From Macrocystis pyrifera (taxonomy: Eukaryota; Sar; Phaeophyceae; Laminariales; Laminariaceae), in assembly GCA_031763025.1 (NCBI GenBank), contig JASSKH010000021.1, positions 4,588,001 to 4,652,000 of the forward strand: a stretch of 64,000 nt of DNA, in the 5' to 3' direction. The position numbers and the translations under genes were made by a program. The notes under the pieces are model-generated. The model was not told where the DNA came from, did not search any database, and worked only from the letters and a program-made list of their open reading frames with translations. Below, piece by piece: positions 1 through 23,874 of this stretch. Positions within the stretch are counted from its first letter, which is position 1, and every line of letters begins with the position of its first letter.

Positions 1-1233
1 TACATCACGTACGAGTATGAATCATGACCACCGCCATCGCCACAGGAGCATCTACGATGTCGTTCGCTGTTGGTGCGAAGATCTTTCTTTCTTCGTATGA
101 AACAGTTTTTACCTGCGCATGGGACGCGGCTTTGTATTAATATAATATTAATAGTGTGATTTTCTTCATCATTTCGGACGTTCGGACTACTTTTTTCTCC
201 CAGTGAGAGAGAGTGTTTAGTTTTTCGCTCGAGCAGAATGGTGCGGGACCCCTACCGCACCGGACTGCGGACAGCAAGACGATTTTCCAATGAATATATA
301 TATATACTCCTGATGTACTTGTAACGAATTCCAAAAATCTAAGATAACACATAATATCGTATCTATCTGGAGACCTCGCCGTAGATCAAGGGATTATTTT
401 TTTCCGACGACATATCTTTTTGGTTTTGTTCTCGTAGGCAGAGTTCTATCTATATGTGTATATCCGAATTGCTGTCTCTATTTGCCTGTTTGACCATGCC
501 CGTCCGTCCGTACTGCCGATCGGTGCATGTGTGATGAGAGGGAGAGCGCAGGATTGTATTGGGCTCGTATGGATTTGGCTGTCATCCCGGTATATCCCAC
601 ATAGTGTGGATCTAACATCGTGCACTTTTTTTACTCCACAAGTACTATGAAAAATACCTACTTACTGCTGCTGCAGTCACGCATATATACACCTGCTGGT
701 GGTAAGATAGGCGGACTGGACCAAAGATACCCATACACTCAGCTAATTCTCAGGGGGGTATGTACTGGTACTGGCTGAGAGATTGCAGCGAAATCTGTGA
801 TGGTTTTCGCATTTTTGAAACCGAGGTCGATACTGACTAGAGGGAGGGGAGGACGGAGGGAGGGTAGACCTGACATGATTTACATGAAAAACACAACGGG
901 CTGAGAAATACAGGTGGAACTCAGCTGGTTTGGCTGTGAGATTACAGCAAAATCTTTGTTTTGTATGAGCAATAGGAGAGTATCTGAAGTATGAGCGACG
1001 ATAGGAGAATATCTGGCGTCTATTAAACGAACAAAAGAATACCCGTTCTCAATATCATCATTGCTATTATTATGGCGATGACCCCTACATTGGCGTTATT
1101 ACCGGTGGCTTGAGAGGGGGTCCGCGTGCCTACTGAAGCAAAGAACAAATTCCGTGGGTTTGAGTCTCACCGAGTGCGTACTCGTAAAAGTCCTTTTTCT
1201 CCCATTGAAAAACGATGAGAGGAAAGCGCGAGA
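1..1233. other. No gene seen; AT-rich intergenic sequence
   Basis: I see no exon with the G/C-ending codon pattern of the two host genes here. There is a short AT-rich palindromic stretch around 135-155, a TA dinucleotide run near 296-306, and a GGA-rich purine tract at about 841-866. Short reading frames in this interval have no recognisable motif. Confidence 0.5.
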
Positions 1234-1438
1234 GCGCGTGAGCTATATTAAAATATTAATAGTAACATTCGATGAAAATCGACGAGCAGTGAAAAATGCT
1301 GAACCCTATGCGCGATAAAAATGAAGGCACGTACAAGGGGGAAGAAGGGACGACACCTGTGACCACGGCTAGTCCAGAAGATCGCTGAGGGTAAAACCTC
1401 TCCTACGAGTTAAGCTCCGTAGAGAGTAAAAGTTATGC
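1234..1438 (+). repeat. Dispersed repeat family C, long copy
   Basis: About 200 bp closely matching 39945-40135 and, over its second half, the insert at 46686-46780. Shared landmarks in order are ACATTCGATG, ATCGACGAGCAGTG, CTATGCGCG, AATGAAGGCACGTAC, ACGACACCTGTGACCACGG, GTCCAGAAGATCG and a GTAAAA end. No coding capacity is evident. It is a non-autonomous interspersed repeat; the class is unknown because I cannot see clear terminal repeats. Confidence 0.7.
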
Positions 1439-1469
1439 TAAAAAAAAAAAAAAAGTACAGCGCGTATTC

Positions 1470-1625
1470 CAATCATACCATACACACACGTATAAAAGGT
1501 AACTTTAAGTCCAATGCCTTCAAACTGGAAGGTGCTATCAATCAGACATGAATACGTGACAAAGTAATACCAATTAGTTCAATCCCCCCTATGAATGCCT
1601 CTACTAACTCGTGACCGACGTTTCA
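1470..1625 (+). repeat. Dispersed repeat family F, copy 1
   Basis: Starts CCAATCATACCAT and contains AAGGTGCTATCAATCAGA, GAATACGTGACAAA and ATGAATGCCTCTACTA. The same ordered blocks recur at 6918-7010 and 8305-8475. No open frame and no clear terminal inverted repeat were seen. Class unknown. Confidence 0.65.
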
Positions 1626-2013
1626 CCCATCAAAAATGAAAAGGTGAGTTTTACTTATACCAATCAAATCTAGTAACGAAGTGACTACTCGTAATTCATC
1701 CAAATTGTGTTCCCATACCTTGGGTTTCTTGCTACTGCTGTTTGTGTTCCGAGGCTAGACCAGAGTGTACAGCAGTAGTGCGAGTATCACCCTCACCGAC
1801 TGTCCGTTTCGATCCACACTCAACTACTTTTGAGAGGAAATGATTGACACACACTGTGTACGAGACGAATAGAACTAACCTTTTACAATACCCCCTTTGT
1901 CGAAAAAATGGTAGGTAAGCTTTAATGAAACTACTAGCGTTACACATATATATATACTAAGTTTTCAGCGATACCAACTACCATCCGACTATTTGGGTTT
2001 CCAAGTCTGGGCC

Positions 2014-2062
2014 AATCAGACCAACCCTAACCCCTATGCCGGTCACACAAAATCCCGAATAA
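2014..2062 (+). repeat. Telomere-like CCCTAA words inside a dispersed repeat
   Basis: Contains CCAATCAGACCAACCCTAAC followed by CCCTATGCCGG and AATCCCGAATAA. The same order, less tidy, recurs at 9540-9655, where several CCCTAAC/CCCTAAA words occur. The units are too irregular to be an interstitial telomere, so I call a dispersed repeat with telomere-like words. Confidence 0.4.
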
Positions 2063-2068
2063 GTGGTA

Positions 2069-2146
2069 CCACTATGTCCCTAAATATACGAACGGTTTGG
2101 TTTAACAATTAGTGTAAAACCGATTTTTATATTGTGGGACAGAGTG
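2069..2146 (-). repeat. MITE family D copy (CACTCTGTCCC termini)
   Basis: A ~78-bp inverted-repeat element starting CCACTATGTCCC and ending GGGACAGAGTG. It is the reverse complement of 3619-3697. Related copies with a GTCCGAAATATAAGGACCG-like arm lie at 5511-5595, 30050-30130, 39245-39420, 39768-39840 and 52320-52390. Confidence 0.6.
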
Positions 2147-2162
2147 TTAAGCTCTACTGTAG

Positions 2163-2260
2163 TAACCCGAACCCACGATGGAGCCTAAAGCCACATATCC
2201 TCCGATGTGTATGAACCATGCTTGGTTCTGATCACGGTAGTAGTGCTATGTTCCCCTTTA
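2163..2260 (+). repeat. MITE family B copy (GAACCCACGATGG ... TTGGTTCTG)
   Basis: GAACCCACGATGG at the left and GCTTGGTTCTG at the right form short inverted termini around a CATATCCTCCGATG core. Similar copies are at 3504-3617, 12098-12200, 16848-16978 and 17692-17790. No coding capacity. Confidence 0.55.
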
Positions 2261-2437
2261 ATGGTAAGGCTGTAGGTTGGCTGGACTTGACAGGCTGTCA
2301 ATAGTTGAGTGGCGAAGTAACCCAACTAAGTGAGGCTTGCCTTGGCTGGACTTCGCGGCTAGTTTTTAGTTCGGCGACGAGGAAGTGAACTACAGTAAGT
2401 AAGGCGTGCCTTGCCGGACTTGGCGGCTTGTTATTAT

Positions 2438-2541
2438 TACGGGGGACCATATTAAATAGGACCTACGGTACACACAAAAACCTATATATTTCGCTATTTT
2501 TACTAACAATATTTGGTCCCATTTACTATGCCCCCCCGTAG
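2438..2541 (+). mobile_element. TA-MITE copy 1
   Basis: Short DNA-transposon derivative of the window's dominant family: left end TTACGGGGGACC, right end CCCCCCCGTAG, core AAAACCTATATATTTC and ATTTTTACTAACAATATTTGG. It sits inside the 67-bp satellite. No coding capacity; movement would need a transposase supplied from elsewhere. Confidence 0.85.
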
Positions 2542-2678
2542 CAGTTGGGTGGCCAAGTAAGCCAACTACTGTGAGTAAGGCATGCCTTGGCTGGACTTCA
2601 CTTCAGCTGTTAATAGTTATTAGTTGGGTGTTGAAGTAAGCCAACTAAGTACGGCACGCCTTGGCTGGACTTGGCAGC

Positions 2679-2783
2679 TATTACGGGGGTCCATAGTTAA
2701 TAGGACCTATGGTATACATAAAAAACCTATATATTTACCTATTTTTACAAAATTTGGTCCCGTTAACTGTGGACCCCTGTAGT
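2679..2783 (+). mobile_element. TA-MITE copy 2
   Basis: Belongs to the variant whose ends read GGGGGTCCATAGTTAATAGG and CCCGTTAACTATGGACCCC, with the standard AT-rich core. Inserted in the 67-bp satellite. Confidence 0.85.
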
Positions 2784-3208
2784 AGTTGTTGGTTGGGTGG
2801 CGAAGTAAGCCAACTAAGTAAGGCAACTACAGTACTGTAAGTAGGGCATGCCTTCGCTGGACTTGGCAGCTCGTTATTAGTTGGTTGGTGGAAGTAAGCC
2901 AACTAAGTAAGGCATGCCTTGGCTGGACTTGGCGGCTAGTTATTCGTTGTCAACTGAGTAAGGCATACCTTGGCTGCACTTGACGGCTAGTTATTAGTTG
3001 TCACCAAAGTAAGGCATGCCTTGGTTGGACTTGACGGCCAATCCTTCGTTGGATGACAAAGTAAGCCGACCAACCGACTCGACCGTTTTAGTACTGGGCC
3101 GTCCGTGTACCTAAACTTTGACTGGAATTCGAAGTGTTTTGTCCCCACGGTGGGAGTGCGGTCCTCAATGCCTAAAGGGGCTATCATGTACCAGGTACCA
3201 GGTATTAC

Positions 3209-3322
3209 TATTACGGGGGACCATAGTAAATAGGACCTACGGCACACATACAAAAACCTATATATTTCCCTACTTTTGCTAACATTATTTGGTCCTATTA
3301 ACTACTATGGTCTCCCGTAATA
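3209..3322 (+). mobile_element. TA-MITE copy 3
   Basis: Copy with GGGGGACCATAGTAAATAGG at the left and TATGGTCTCCCGTAATA at the right. It directly abuts copy 4, so the two form a head-to-tail pair sharing a TA junction. Confidence 0.85.
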
Positions 3323-3426
3323 CGGGGGACCATATTAAATGGGACCTACGGCACACACAAAAACCTACCATATTCGCTATTTTTACCGACAACATTTGAT
3401 CCTATTTGTTATGGCCCCTCGTAATA
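3320..3426 (+). mobile_element. TA-MITE copy 4, abutting copy 3
   Basis: More diverged core (CCTACCATATTCGC). Its left end follows copy 3's right end with only a shared TA between them, as expected if one inserted into the TA target flanking the other. Confidence 0.8.
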
Positions 3427-3503
3427 AAGAAAACACACGTCGAGCCACGCACGCGCCAGCCAGATACTAAAACGCAGAACTCCGCAAATTTGCCGCCCGC
3501 AGC

Positions 3504-3617
3504 TATTCCGGGGGGGCATAGCAATCAGAACCCACAATTGATCCGAAAACTATAATAGGCATCCCCCTGTGTTTTAACACGACATGTTTGGTTCTGATTT
3601 CTATGTCCTTTCGTAAT
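3504..3617 (+). repeat. MITE family B copy
   Basis: Contains CAATCAGAACCCACAATTGA, a CATCCCCCTGTG core, and TTTGGTTCTGATTTC at the right. Same layout as 2163-2260. The GGGGGGGCATAG left flank resembles a TA-MITE end, so the two families may share terminal motifs. Confidence 0.5.
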
Positions 3618-3618
3618 A

Positions 3619-3697
3619 TCACTCTGTCCCATTGTATAAGCATCGGTTTTACAACAGTTATTAAATCAAACGGTTCTTATATTTCGGGACAGAGTGG
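3619..3697 (+). repeat. MITE family D copy, inverted relative to 2069-2146
   Basis: Starts CACTCTGTCCC and ends GGGACAGAGTGG, enclosing CGGTTTTACAACAGTTATT and AAACGGTTCTTATATTTC. Clear terminal inverted repeat of about 11 bp. Confidence 0.65.
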
Positions 3698-3703
3698 TAG
3701 CCT

Positions 3704-3745
3704 ATTATGGGGGACCATAGTAAATAACACCTACGGTGCACACTA
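3704..3745 (+). mobile_element. TA-MITE fragment (left end)
   Basis: Only the left ~40 bp of the TA-MITE consensus is present (GGGGGACCATAGTAAATAAC, then CCTACGGTGCACAC), followed within a few bases by a complete copy. A truncated copy or a local duplication. Confidence 0.7.
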
Positions 3746-3749
3746 GCCT

Positions 3750-3854
3750 AGTACGGGGGATCATAGTAAATAACGCCTACGGTACACACAAAAACCTATA
3801 TTTTTACTATTTTTACTAACAAAATTTGATCCCATTTACTATGGTCCTCCGTGA
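3750..3854 (+). mobile_element. TA-MITE copy 5
   Basis: Left end TACGGGGGATCATAG, core AAAACCTATATTTTTAC, right end TATGGTCCTCCGTGAT. Diverged but full length. Confidence 0.8.
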
Positions 3855-3940
3855 TGGTCACCTACTAATGTATGAGCTAATCGGCGACTTGTAGTCAGCC
3901 AACTCACAGCCCTACCTTAGTATCGTGTACAGTATTAATA

Positions 3941-4122
3941 GTGGTCCCTCTATGGTGCCGGTTGAGCAGTGCCGGTTGCCCGCCATAGTGCTTGTGGAAT
4001 CGCTGGGCACGGGTGGGATTAACCATCCTGGTAGTGTGTCGGGTAGCGCCTGCTGGCGTATGTATTGTGCCGGTATTTGCTGGCTGGCGTATGCTGGGGC
4101 GCATGCCGGCACTATAGGGACC
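3941..4122. repeat. Single-copy element with inverted ends (GGTCCCT..GTGCCGG)
   Basis: The left end GGTCCCTCTATGGTGCCGG is the near reverse complement of the right end GCCGGCACTATAGGGACC. The ~180-bp interior is GC-rich with repeated CTGGCGTATG words. I see one copy only. It could be a MITE or a chance palindrome. Confidence 0.4.
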
Positions 4123-4279
4123 GTTCACTGAACTTCAAGAGCACGGGCTGCCTTCACCACGCCGCTAGAGTATACCTGGTAGCCTGCTTAGAGCTGCACC
4201 CACGTTTATGGGACAATAAAACACTGGGAGGTACGATATCCCTGATAGGATCATTTTCGCACTGGTGTAGAGGGTTAAC

Positions 4280-4375
4280 TGACCCTTTGAGGACTGCAGT
4301 CCCGTTTGGGGGACAAACTACGTAGGTTTTGAGTGGTTTGTGCCCGAAGCTAAAACTGCAGTCCTAGAAGGCTCA
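4280..4375. repeat. Palindromic repeat family E, full copy
   Basis: Two inverted arms: GGACTGCAGTCCCGTTTGG then GGGACAAACTA, facing GTGGTTTGTGCCCGAAG then AACTGCAGTCC. Family E recurs at 13457-13565, 30288-30505, 35815-36055 and 52565-52650. Two of those copies are split by a TA-MITE at the central TA. Confidence 0.7.
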
Positions 4376-5510
4376 GCATCTTTATTTTAACCGCACCTGT
4401 GCACGACAGAGAACATATATACCGTCAAACCCCGGATCACAAAGTGCCAACCGTGAAGATACGTTAACGAACTTCTGGTCTTCGAGATCCGCCATCATGG
4501 CTTCACAATGGTAATGGTTGACGTTCGAGAATACAAGCGCAGAACGCTCCCAGGGAGCAAAGAAAGGATCCTCCAAGAGAACGGCCCCGCTCGCTCTATC
4601 CTATGAGATATGTCCTCGCGAGATGCGAGGGAAGTTTTTCGTGGAGGCACCACCTTGCCACACATGCGAAAGAAAACGTGCGCGTGAAGTCCTCGGCCAA
4701 CGCCGACACCATCAACTCAAGTATAATGCATACCTGGTATACGAATGCGTAAAAAACGTCGTGGGAAAACGGATAGATGTATACAGCCTCTTCCTGGTGT
4801 AGTGGAACGAAGGTGAAAGGATTCAAAACGTCACGGCACACCCACCGTACCGGTAAGTAGCCCGAACGATTATGGTCCCTGCTGTTGCTGCTGGGGTTTC
4901 CATATATTATCTTCGCCCTTAATCTCCTGCTCCTTCCTATTAGCAGTCGTAACTCTGATCCGGGGTCACATGTGTTGCAGGCTCTCCTCTCTCCTCCCAA
5001 CTACGTACGGCTCGTGAATTGCATTTGTTGTCCCGAGAAAAAAACCAGCCCTTTCTTCCCTCGTCGACTCGCGTCTAATTGTGGTACGACCTATTTACTG
5101 CTGCCAAAAGTCACCCGACACTAATTCCAAGTAGTTTGTCTCACGAAACGTGGGTGCAGTTCGACGTACCCTGGTGTACTATTATTAATAATATGAGTGC
5201 TCGAAAAAGTATGCCGGGAACTACGGTACACATCACGACACATTTGTGAATTATTTTATCCCGTTTGGTATCGATGGTTTGGTACACTGCTGCTGCTGCC
5301 CTGTGTTCGCATCGATGCGGGGAAATGAAGAAAAAAAAGAGGCCTGGTTTGATGATTGAGACTTTTTCTGTTGGATGTCGTTCCGAAAGTTTCGATACAT
5401 CGAGCTTTCGATTAATCGCATCGAGCGTTTCTTATGCAGATATTGAGCGAAGGCTTCAATCCATCAAATATCGAGGTCGAATCCACTATGTGATACCTGG
5501 TATTAATAGT
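4376..5510. other. No gene seen
   Basis: Short overlapping frames occur on both strands but none has a recognisable motif or the exon codon pattern. A family-E-like half (CTAATTCCAAGTAGTTTGTC) is at about 5122-5160. Three TACCTGGTA words occur in the wider interval (near 4170, 4732 and 5490). Confidence 0.45.
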
Positions 5511-5595
5511 CAATTTGTTTACCGCTCTGGGCATAAATATAAGGACCGCTTGGTATTGACATTGAGGTATAAACGGTCATTATATCATCCGCCCA
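5511..5595 (+). repeat. MITE family D relative
   Basis: ACCGCTCTGGGCATAAATAT, then AAGGACCGCTTGG, faces ATAAACGGTCATTATAT and CCGCCCAGGGTGGT. The arms are inverted repeats, and the layout matches 30050-30130. Confidence 0.5.
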
Positions 5596-6353
5596 GGGTG
5601 GTATATCCAACACGAATTTGAGACCCTACTGCCCCTGCTGCTTTCGCGTTTCTCACGCTTGTCTCACCTTATACCGCCGCCGTTTACGTACGTCCATCGG
5701 CCGTTCTTCTTTCCTTTCTTTTTTTCTGGCCAGACAGGCGCAGGTGTTTTTAAGCTATTTTTTTTCAAACAGTTTCGGTTTCGGACTGAACCAAGAAGAA
5801 GTGCGAGCCACGGAAAATATCGGAGCTATTAATATATACCGGGAACGGTAGCTGCAGGTGTGTGTCGCTGCTGTGGTGGCCGCTGCTTGCTGTGTTCCGG
5901 CTCGCAGAAGAAGGAACCCACACAGAAGAAGGAACTGCGTGTGTTCCAGTAGAAAAAGCGAAACCAGGACGGAGCGCTTGCCGAGAGACGAGGTCGGGGG
6001 GGGGGTAGTGTGTACTGCCACAGCATCCCTGAAGAATTGAGGGAGGAGGAAAAGGAAGAGGTCCAGATAACACGAGTACTGACGAAAGTCAGGAGGAGGA
6101 GGAACAGAAAGGTTTACATATCATAGACGATCGGCAGCACTCAGTGGCGTCCACGGCGATATACAGAGGTTACGGGCAGGCCTCTTGGAGGCAACACCAC
6201 AGCTGCTGAACGAGAACGCTCACAGACAGGCGTGGGTAATTCGAGTCGGGGTCACCTGGACAAGCGCAATCGTGTCAGGGTGAGGCAGAGGAGGGGCGAC
6301 TCCGGCGGCGGCGGCGGCAGCGGCGGTGGTGATATTTTGGTCTTGTTCGCCAC

Positions 6354-6466
6354 ACGAAGAAAGAGAAGAAGAGAGAAGAAGCTAAAAGAGGAGAACAGAA
6401 AGAGAGGAAGAAGCAAAAAGAGGAGAAGAAGCAATAACAAAATAACATTACTTCGTTGTTTTTATC
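6354..6466 (+). promoter_or_regulatory. Polypurine 5' leader upstream of the membrane-protein start codon
   Basis: A nearly uninterrupted GAAGA/GAGGA purine tract runs from about 6354 to 6440, then AT-rich sequence leads into the ATG at 6467. A second GGAGGA-rich stretch lies at 6030-6105. Position suggests 5' UTR or core-promoter DNA, but no TATA box or mapped start is identifiable by eye. Confidence 0.35.
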
Positions 6467-19836
<13,370 letters not shown>

Positions 19837-20930
19837 GTGGTGTTTTCTCTGGGCCTTTGTTTATGGATGGGTGTCGACCTTTGTTTATGAATGGGTGTCG
19901 CTGGGACGGTGTAGCCAGCGTACCCCCCCCCCTCGCGACATCAGTAGCGCGATGGATGTCAGAGGTGATTTCACTGGACCTTTTGGTGGATGTTGGTAGA
20001 TGTCGCTGGACCGGCGTTGTTGGTGTGCCCAAGCGATGTTAGCTGCGCGTTGGATGGATGTGCCGGTTGCCTTTTGTTTTTAAGGGATGAAGAAGGTTGA
20101 GGGTTTGGAACAGATGTAGTAGGGTCAGCCACTCTCGTGATGTTGTGCTTCGTGTTGGTTGAGTGTCTGCCACTGCTGCTACTGCTACTGCTACTACTGA
20201 TCTACTGTTGCTGCTCTTGCTGCTACTACTACTACTGCTGCTGCTGCTATTGCTAGTACTACTACTGTCGCTATTGCTTTTGCTACCACCACTACTACTA
20301 CTGCTACTGGTACTACTATGTCACTACTAATCTACTGCTACTGTTTGTCTACTGTCACCTCGTGAGCATTAATTTCATGCGCTTGGCACATGAGTAGGGG
20401 TGCACCAAAACCTATCGAGGCTTCTCACTTGAGGAGGTACTGTGGGACACTTGGGCAACTCTATTCCTCACGTTAAAAACTCACTTCGAACAAAAATTGA
20501 AAGCGCAACCCGAGGAACGCTCGCATGGCCTGTTCAATACTGGTATTATATATACTTCGAAGTGTATGACGGATCTTATTGCACAGGAAAAATGATGTTG
20601 CAGAGGTGTACCCATTTTATTCCCACTCCGTGACAACCCCAATTACGCAGTCTTCCTTCTCATAGTCTCATTTTTTAGTACTGAAAAAAATATCTCGTGC
20701 TAATTCCAAGCATTTGTTTCTCGAGACAAGCCGATTTATCTGGTATTACCTCTGCTATGGCCTTAAACCGGATGTTCTTAAACCGAACGATCTTAAACCG
20801 GATGGTCTTGAACCGGTTGATCTTCAACCACTGTATTCCCATACTATTGGGCGGACCCCCGGTTAAGGAACCCTCCCTGTCCGTCGGAAATATGTTGGCC
20901 GAAATAATCTACTCCCCGTATCGTAGCGCG
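19837..20930. other. No further exon confirmed; CTG/CTA-rich sequence
   Basis: Two tandem copies of a ~25-bp GTTTATGAATGGGTGTCG-like unit lie at 19857-19905. A mixed CTG/CTA triplet tract runs at about 20168-20345. At 20760-20825 there is a short tandem CTTAAACCGGATGGT-like repeat. I found no exon with confidence. Confidence 0.5.
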
Positions 20931-20931
20931 C

Positions 20932-21188
20932 GCCGTCTACTGTAAAGACCGTTGCGTTCGCAGCGGGGGTTCGATCGTTTTTCAGCACTCTTTTTCTCTT
21001 GACAACGGTGAGGGTGCTAAAAGTCGAGCACGATATCTTCGGGAGGGTCTCCTCGACCGGTTTTTTTTTCCGAAAATTCACTGTTCGGTATTTGGCAAGA
21101 GCCTTCCCGTTCTGGAAGATTCGAGCGCTGAAAAACGATGGCACTACTTCTGGGCGAACTCAACGCTCTTCACGGGTCTGCCTCGAGA
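20932..21188. repeat. Inverted-repeat element family L, copy 1
   Basis: CGATCGTTTTTCAGCACTC near the left and GCGCTGAAAAACGATGGC near the right are inverted repeats. The interior has TCTTGACAACGGTGAGGGTG and TTCCCGTTCTGGAAGATTCG. The same order occurs at 47718-47968. Confidence 0.7.
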
Positions 21189-21589
21189 GGCTTTGTCCGT
21201 CCGCCCGCCCGTTCGTGCGTCCGTCCGCCCGTCCGCAGTTCTAACAATCCTTGCGATATTACCCCAGCCCCGCCCGACCGAACACGACACAAAAGCACAG
21301 GCACGCCCGCACACGTCCTTTTGTCACAGCCACGTCGCCTCACCGAACACAACATAAACATACACACAAGCACACGTCACGTCCTTCAGCCAAGAATCAA
21401 ATCAACCTCGCACCCCCACACTCTCCCGTTCCCGAACGATGCATGCACGTGCAGTCCCACCAGGCCTTCCCGCGGATCAATCTCGGGAAACGTTACCCCC
21501 AAGTGGTCCCGTCACAAGCGCGCCGACGTCGAACTCGAGGTATAGCCGGCTTGCAAAGCGACGCCGCTCTTCCCCAACCGACGGGTGCA

Positions 21590-21995
21590 AAACCAGGCCC
21601 ATGGGCGACACACCCACGGTGTTTTTGCCACGCCGTCATTGCTGGGTGCCAACAGGCGAGCGCCTTTCAGAGACGGTGTTACCACGCCCGACGTTGTCCG
21701 AAGATAAATGGGCGAACGCTAACGGGATGGTTTTACCGTACCGTCACGGTCCGAAGCCAACGGACGGGCGGGCGTTAGATTCCGGGGCGGTTTTACCGTC
21801 CCGTCAGTGTCCGAAGGGAACGGGCGGGCGCTTTCGGGGTGATATTGCTGTGCCTTCTTTTTCCGAAGGTAGCGAGCGGGCGCTGCCGGGACGGTAGCAC
21901 CGTACCGTAATTTGTTTTAGGCTGACCGGAGGGCGTTGCCAGGACGGTTTTTGCCGTACTTTCACTGCCCGAATGTAACGAGCCGGCGCTTCCGG
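21590..21995 (+). repeat. ~65-bp GC-rich tandem repeat, about seven units
   Basis: Each unit carries a GTCCGAAGGGAACGGGCGG-like block, GGCGCTTTCGGG, then a GACGGTTTTACCGT-like block. The last block is itself palindromic. Long open frames through this region reflect high GC and periodicity, not a gene. Confidence 0.75.
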
Positions 21996-21999
21996 GAAA

Positions 22000-22860
22000 G
22001 AAATGACCGTTCGCGCGCCTCTTGTTGTCGTCCGAGATAACCCTTACCTGACACGTACGTTGCCTATCGGGGGCGAGGAGTCTGGGGGATACGGGGAGGG
22101 AGGTGTCAGTGTTTGGTACTCGTTAAATCTTCGAGATTTTTTTTACCCCCATCTGTATCTGATTGGGGGCCAGGCCAAGAGGTGTTGTGCGTGAGAAATT
22201 GGATCCGCGGAAAACAACTACCAACCATGTTTTTATGATTAGTGGTGTAGGTGTTGTGCGCGAAGAATTGGACCTGGGGACAATTACCAAACCATGTTTT
22301 ATTATTAATGGTGTAGAATGGCGCCGGGAGAAAGTGAGGCCGTTGGCAAACCTCAGGCGGCGTCTGCCCGATTTCTGTTGTACAAAAACTGTAACTTACT
22401 GGGAAACGGAAAAGAGGCGGGGAGTTGGGATGACCTTCTTCGAGTTATAATAAGGTACGCTCTGGTTGTTTGTTGGCCTGTGCAGGTTTGCACGCTGCGC
22501 TGTGTACGGCGTTACGAAGTCGGCAGGCGTATATACGTTGGCGCCGATTTTCTTATTTCATCCGAATAAAAGCGGAAACGTTCGCGGAGAAGGGATGGAG
22601 GATAATTATCGCTTTGCATTTTTTTTAACCTACAAGAAGCAAAAACAAGCAATCCAGGGAAGGAAGAGAGGGAAAACGACGGAACGTATCGTTTGTTTGG
22701 TCAATTCCGTATTTTTTTTCTACTTTTTATACTTAGAGGATGTAAAGTGTCAGGCAACATTTACCAGTCGCTAAGGGAGTTGGATGGGAGAGAAGGTAGC
22801 GAGAGAAATTAGTGCGCTCCTCACATTTTCGCAAACACAAATATTCGAGAAGAGGAGGAA
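22000..22860. other. No gene confirmed
   Basis: An imperfect direct repeat (GGTGTTGTGCGTGAGAAATTGG and its partner ~70 bp later) lies at 22188-22320. A good acceptor (CCTGTGCAG) is at about 22480-22488 with an open phase-2 frame after it, so this could be an extra exon of the membrane-protein gene, but no donor or motif supports it. Confidence 0.35.
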
Positions 22861-22861
22861 G

Positions 22862-22932
22862 CGCGGGGGGGGGGGGTAGTGTACTCGATATCATGCATGG
22901 CCGTAGTCGTATGACCATAGGGGGGGGGGGGT
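22862..22932 (-). repeat. Retroelement family I, 3' fragment between two G runs
   Basis: Read on the - strand: ATGGTCATACGACTACGGCC, then ATGCATGATATCGAGTAC and a C run (the + strand G run at 22865-22877). A second G run lies at 22919-22931. A short 5'-truncated copy. Confidence 0.6.
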
Positions 22933-23204
22933 ATTTTCCTCTCGAATGGCACCTACCTTTTATTGCGTACCTGGTATTGTTTTGTCAGAGGTCGAATGTT
23001 GTTTTTGTTCTTGTGTAAAAACGCAGACGACAGCCCATTATCTTTCTCAGTAAGAGTGTCCGATCGCGTGGGATAGGGAAACGGAGGGGCGTGGTGGGGT
23101 TTAGTGCGGTTGTAGGCGACCACCGCATGGCGTTTCCGGTTTGCGCGTTGGTATTGTACCGCTCGCCGACAGGCACAAAAAGAGAGGTTTCTGTTTTAGT
23201 ACGA

Positions 23205-23376
23205 TACATACTCTGGGGCACCCGGGTACCAAACTTGGTTATATTGGTCACACGCGGGGGTACCAAACCTGGTTACATTGGTCTTACCCGGGTACCAAAA
23301 CCTGGTCGTTTTGGCCATACCCGGGTAAATACCCGGGTTCACAGAGAGTATATACCTTACTGAACACACCCTTGAA
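23205..23376 (-). repeat. CCCGGGTA palindrome element, family J
   Basis: Five CCCGGGTA-type palindromes alternate with ACCAAACCTGGTTA-type spacers. The right end is CCTTACTGAACACACCCTTG, matching the inverted left end at 16984 and 55188. Confidence 0.7.
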
Positions 23377-23467
23377 ACGTTGTTTTCCGAGCACAATAGC
23401 ATAGGGGCTTACGGTCTCCAAGGGGCGAGAGCTGTAAGCGGGGGGGGGAACATATCCATCGGAAAGA

Positions 23468-23710
23468 GGAGATCAGCCCCCACATTTTATGATCTCGATC
23501 TTTTGGGATGGACACGATCCTGGTTTTACATGATCTCGGGATCTAGATACTGTTTGGCGGTTGGGGTATGTACAGTGGGACAAGGCTCTGACGCACTCGT
23601 TTGCCGGGTGAGATCTGTACGATACGGATTCCCCACAACATATCATAACGGTAAATATGGAATATAGATGGTCTGCTACTGCTGTAGATCATGATCTGCC
23701 TGATGCGTGA
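23468..23710 (+). repeat. GATC-rich dispersed repeat family K, copy 3
   Basis: GAGATCAGCC, TATGATCTCGATC, TTTGCCGGGTGAGATCTG, and CCCCACAACATATCATAACGG are in the order of the other family K copies. Non-coding. Confidence 0.5.
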
Positions 23711-23765
23711 AAGTATTGAAAGGGGGACCGGGTTGAGTATCACGAATTTACCTCCCGGTCGAAAT

Positions 23766-23766
<1 letters not shown>

Positions 23767-23836
<70 letters not shown>

Positions 23837-23874
23837 CCCCCTCCCCCCTCCCCCCCCTCCCCCTCGTCCCCCCC
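23767..23874 (+). repeat. Very long poly(C) tract
   Basis: Sixty-seven uninterrupted C bases (23767-23833) followed by about 40 more bases of C broken only by single T or TCGT interruptions. Longest homopolymer in the window. Confidence 0.95.

Larger units (their letters stand above)
2262..3095 (+). repeat. ~67-bp tandem satellite, about nine degenerate units
   Basis: Successive units share GAAGTAAGCCAACTAAGTAA, GGCATGCCTTGGCTGGACTT, and GGCGGCTAGTTATTAGTTG. Some units are truncated or expanded. Two MITE copies (2438-2541 and 2679-2783) interrupt the array at AT-rich junctions, so the array predates them. No coding potential. Confidence 0.8.

Noticed and set aside
21138-21897. Overlapping 135-175-codon frames
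   Set aside because: The region is a GC-rich 65-bp tandem repeat and CCGTCCG-rich sequence. Open frames occur in several phases at once, and no domain is visible.
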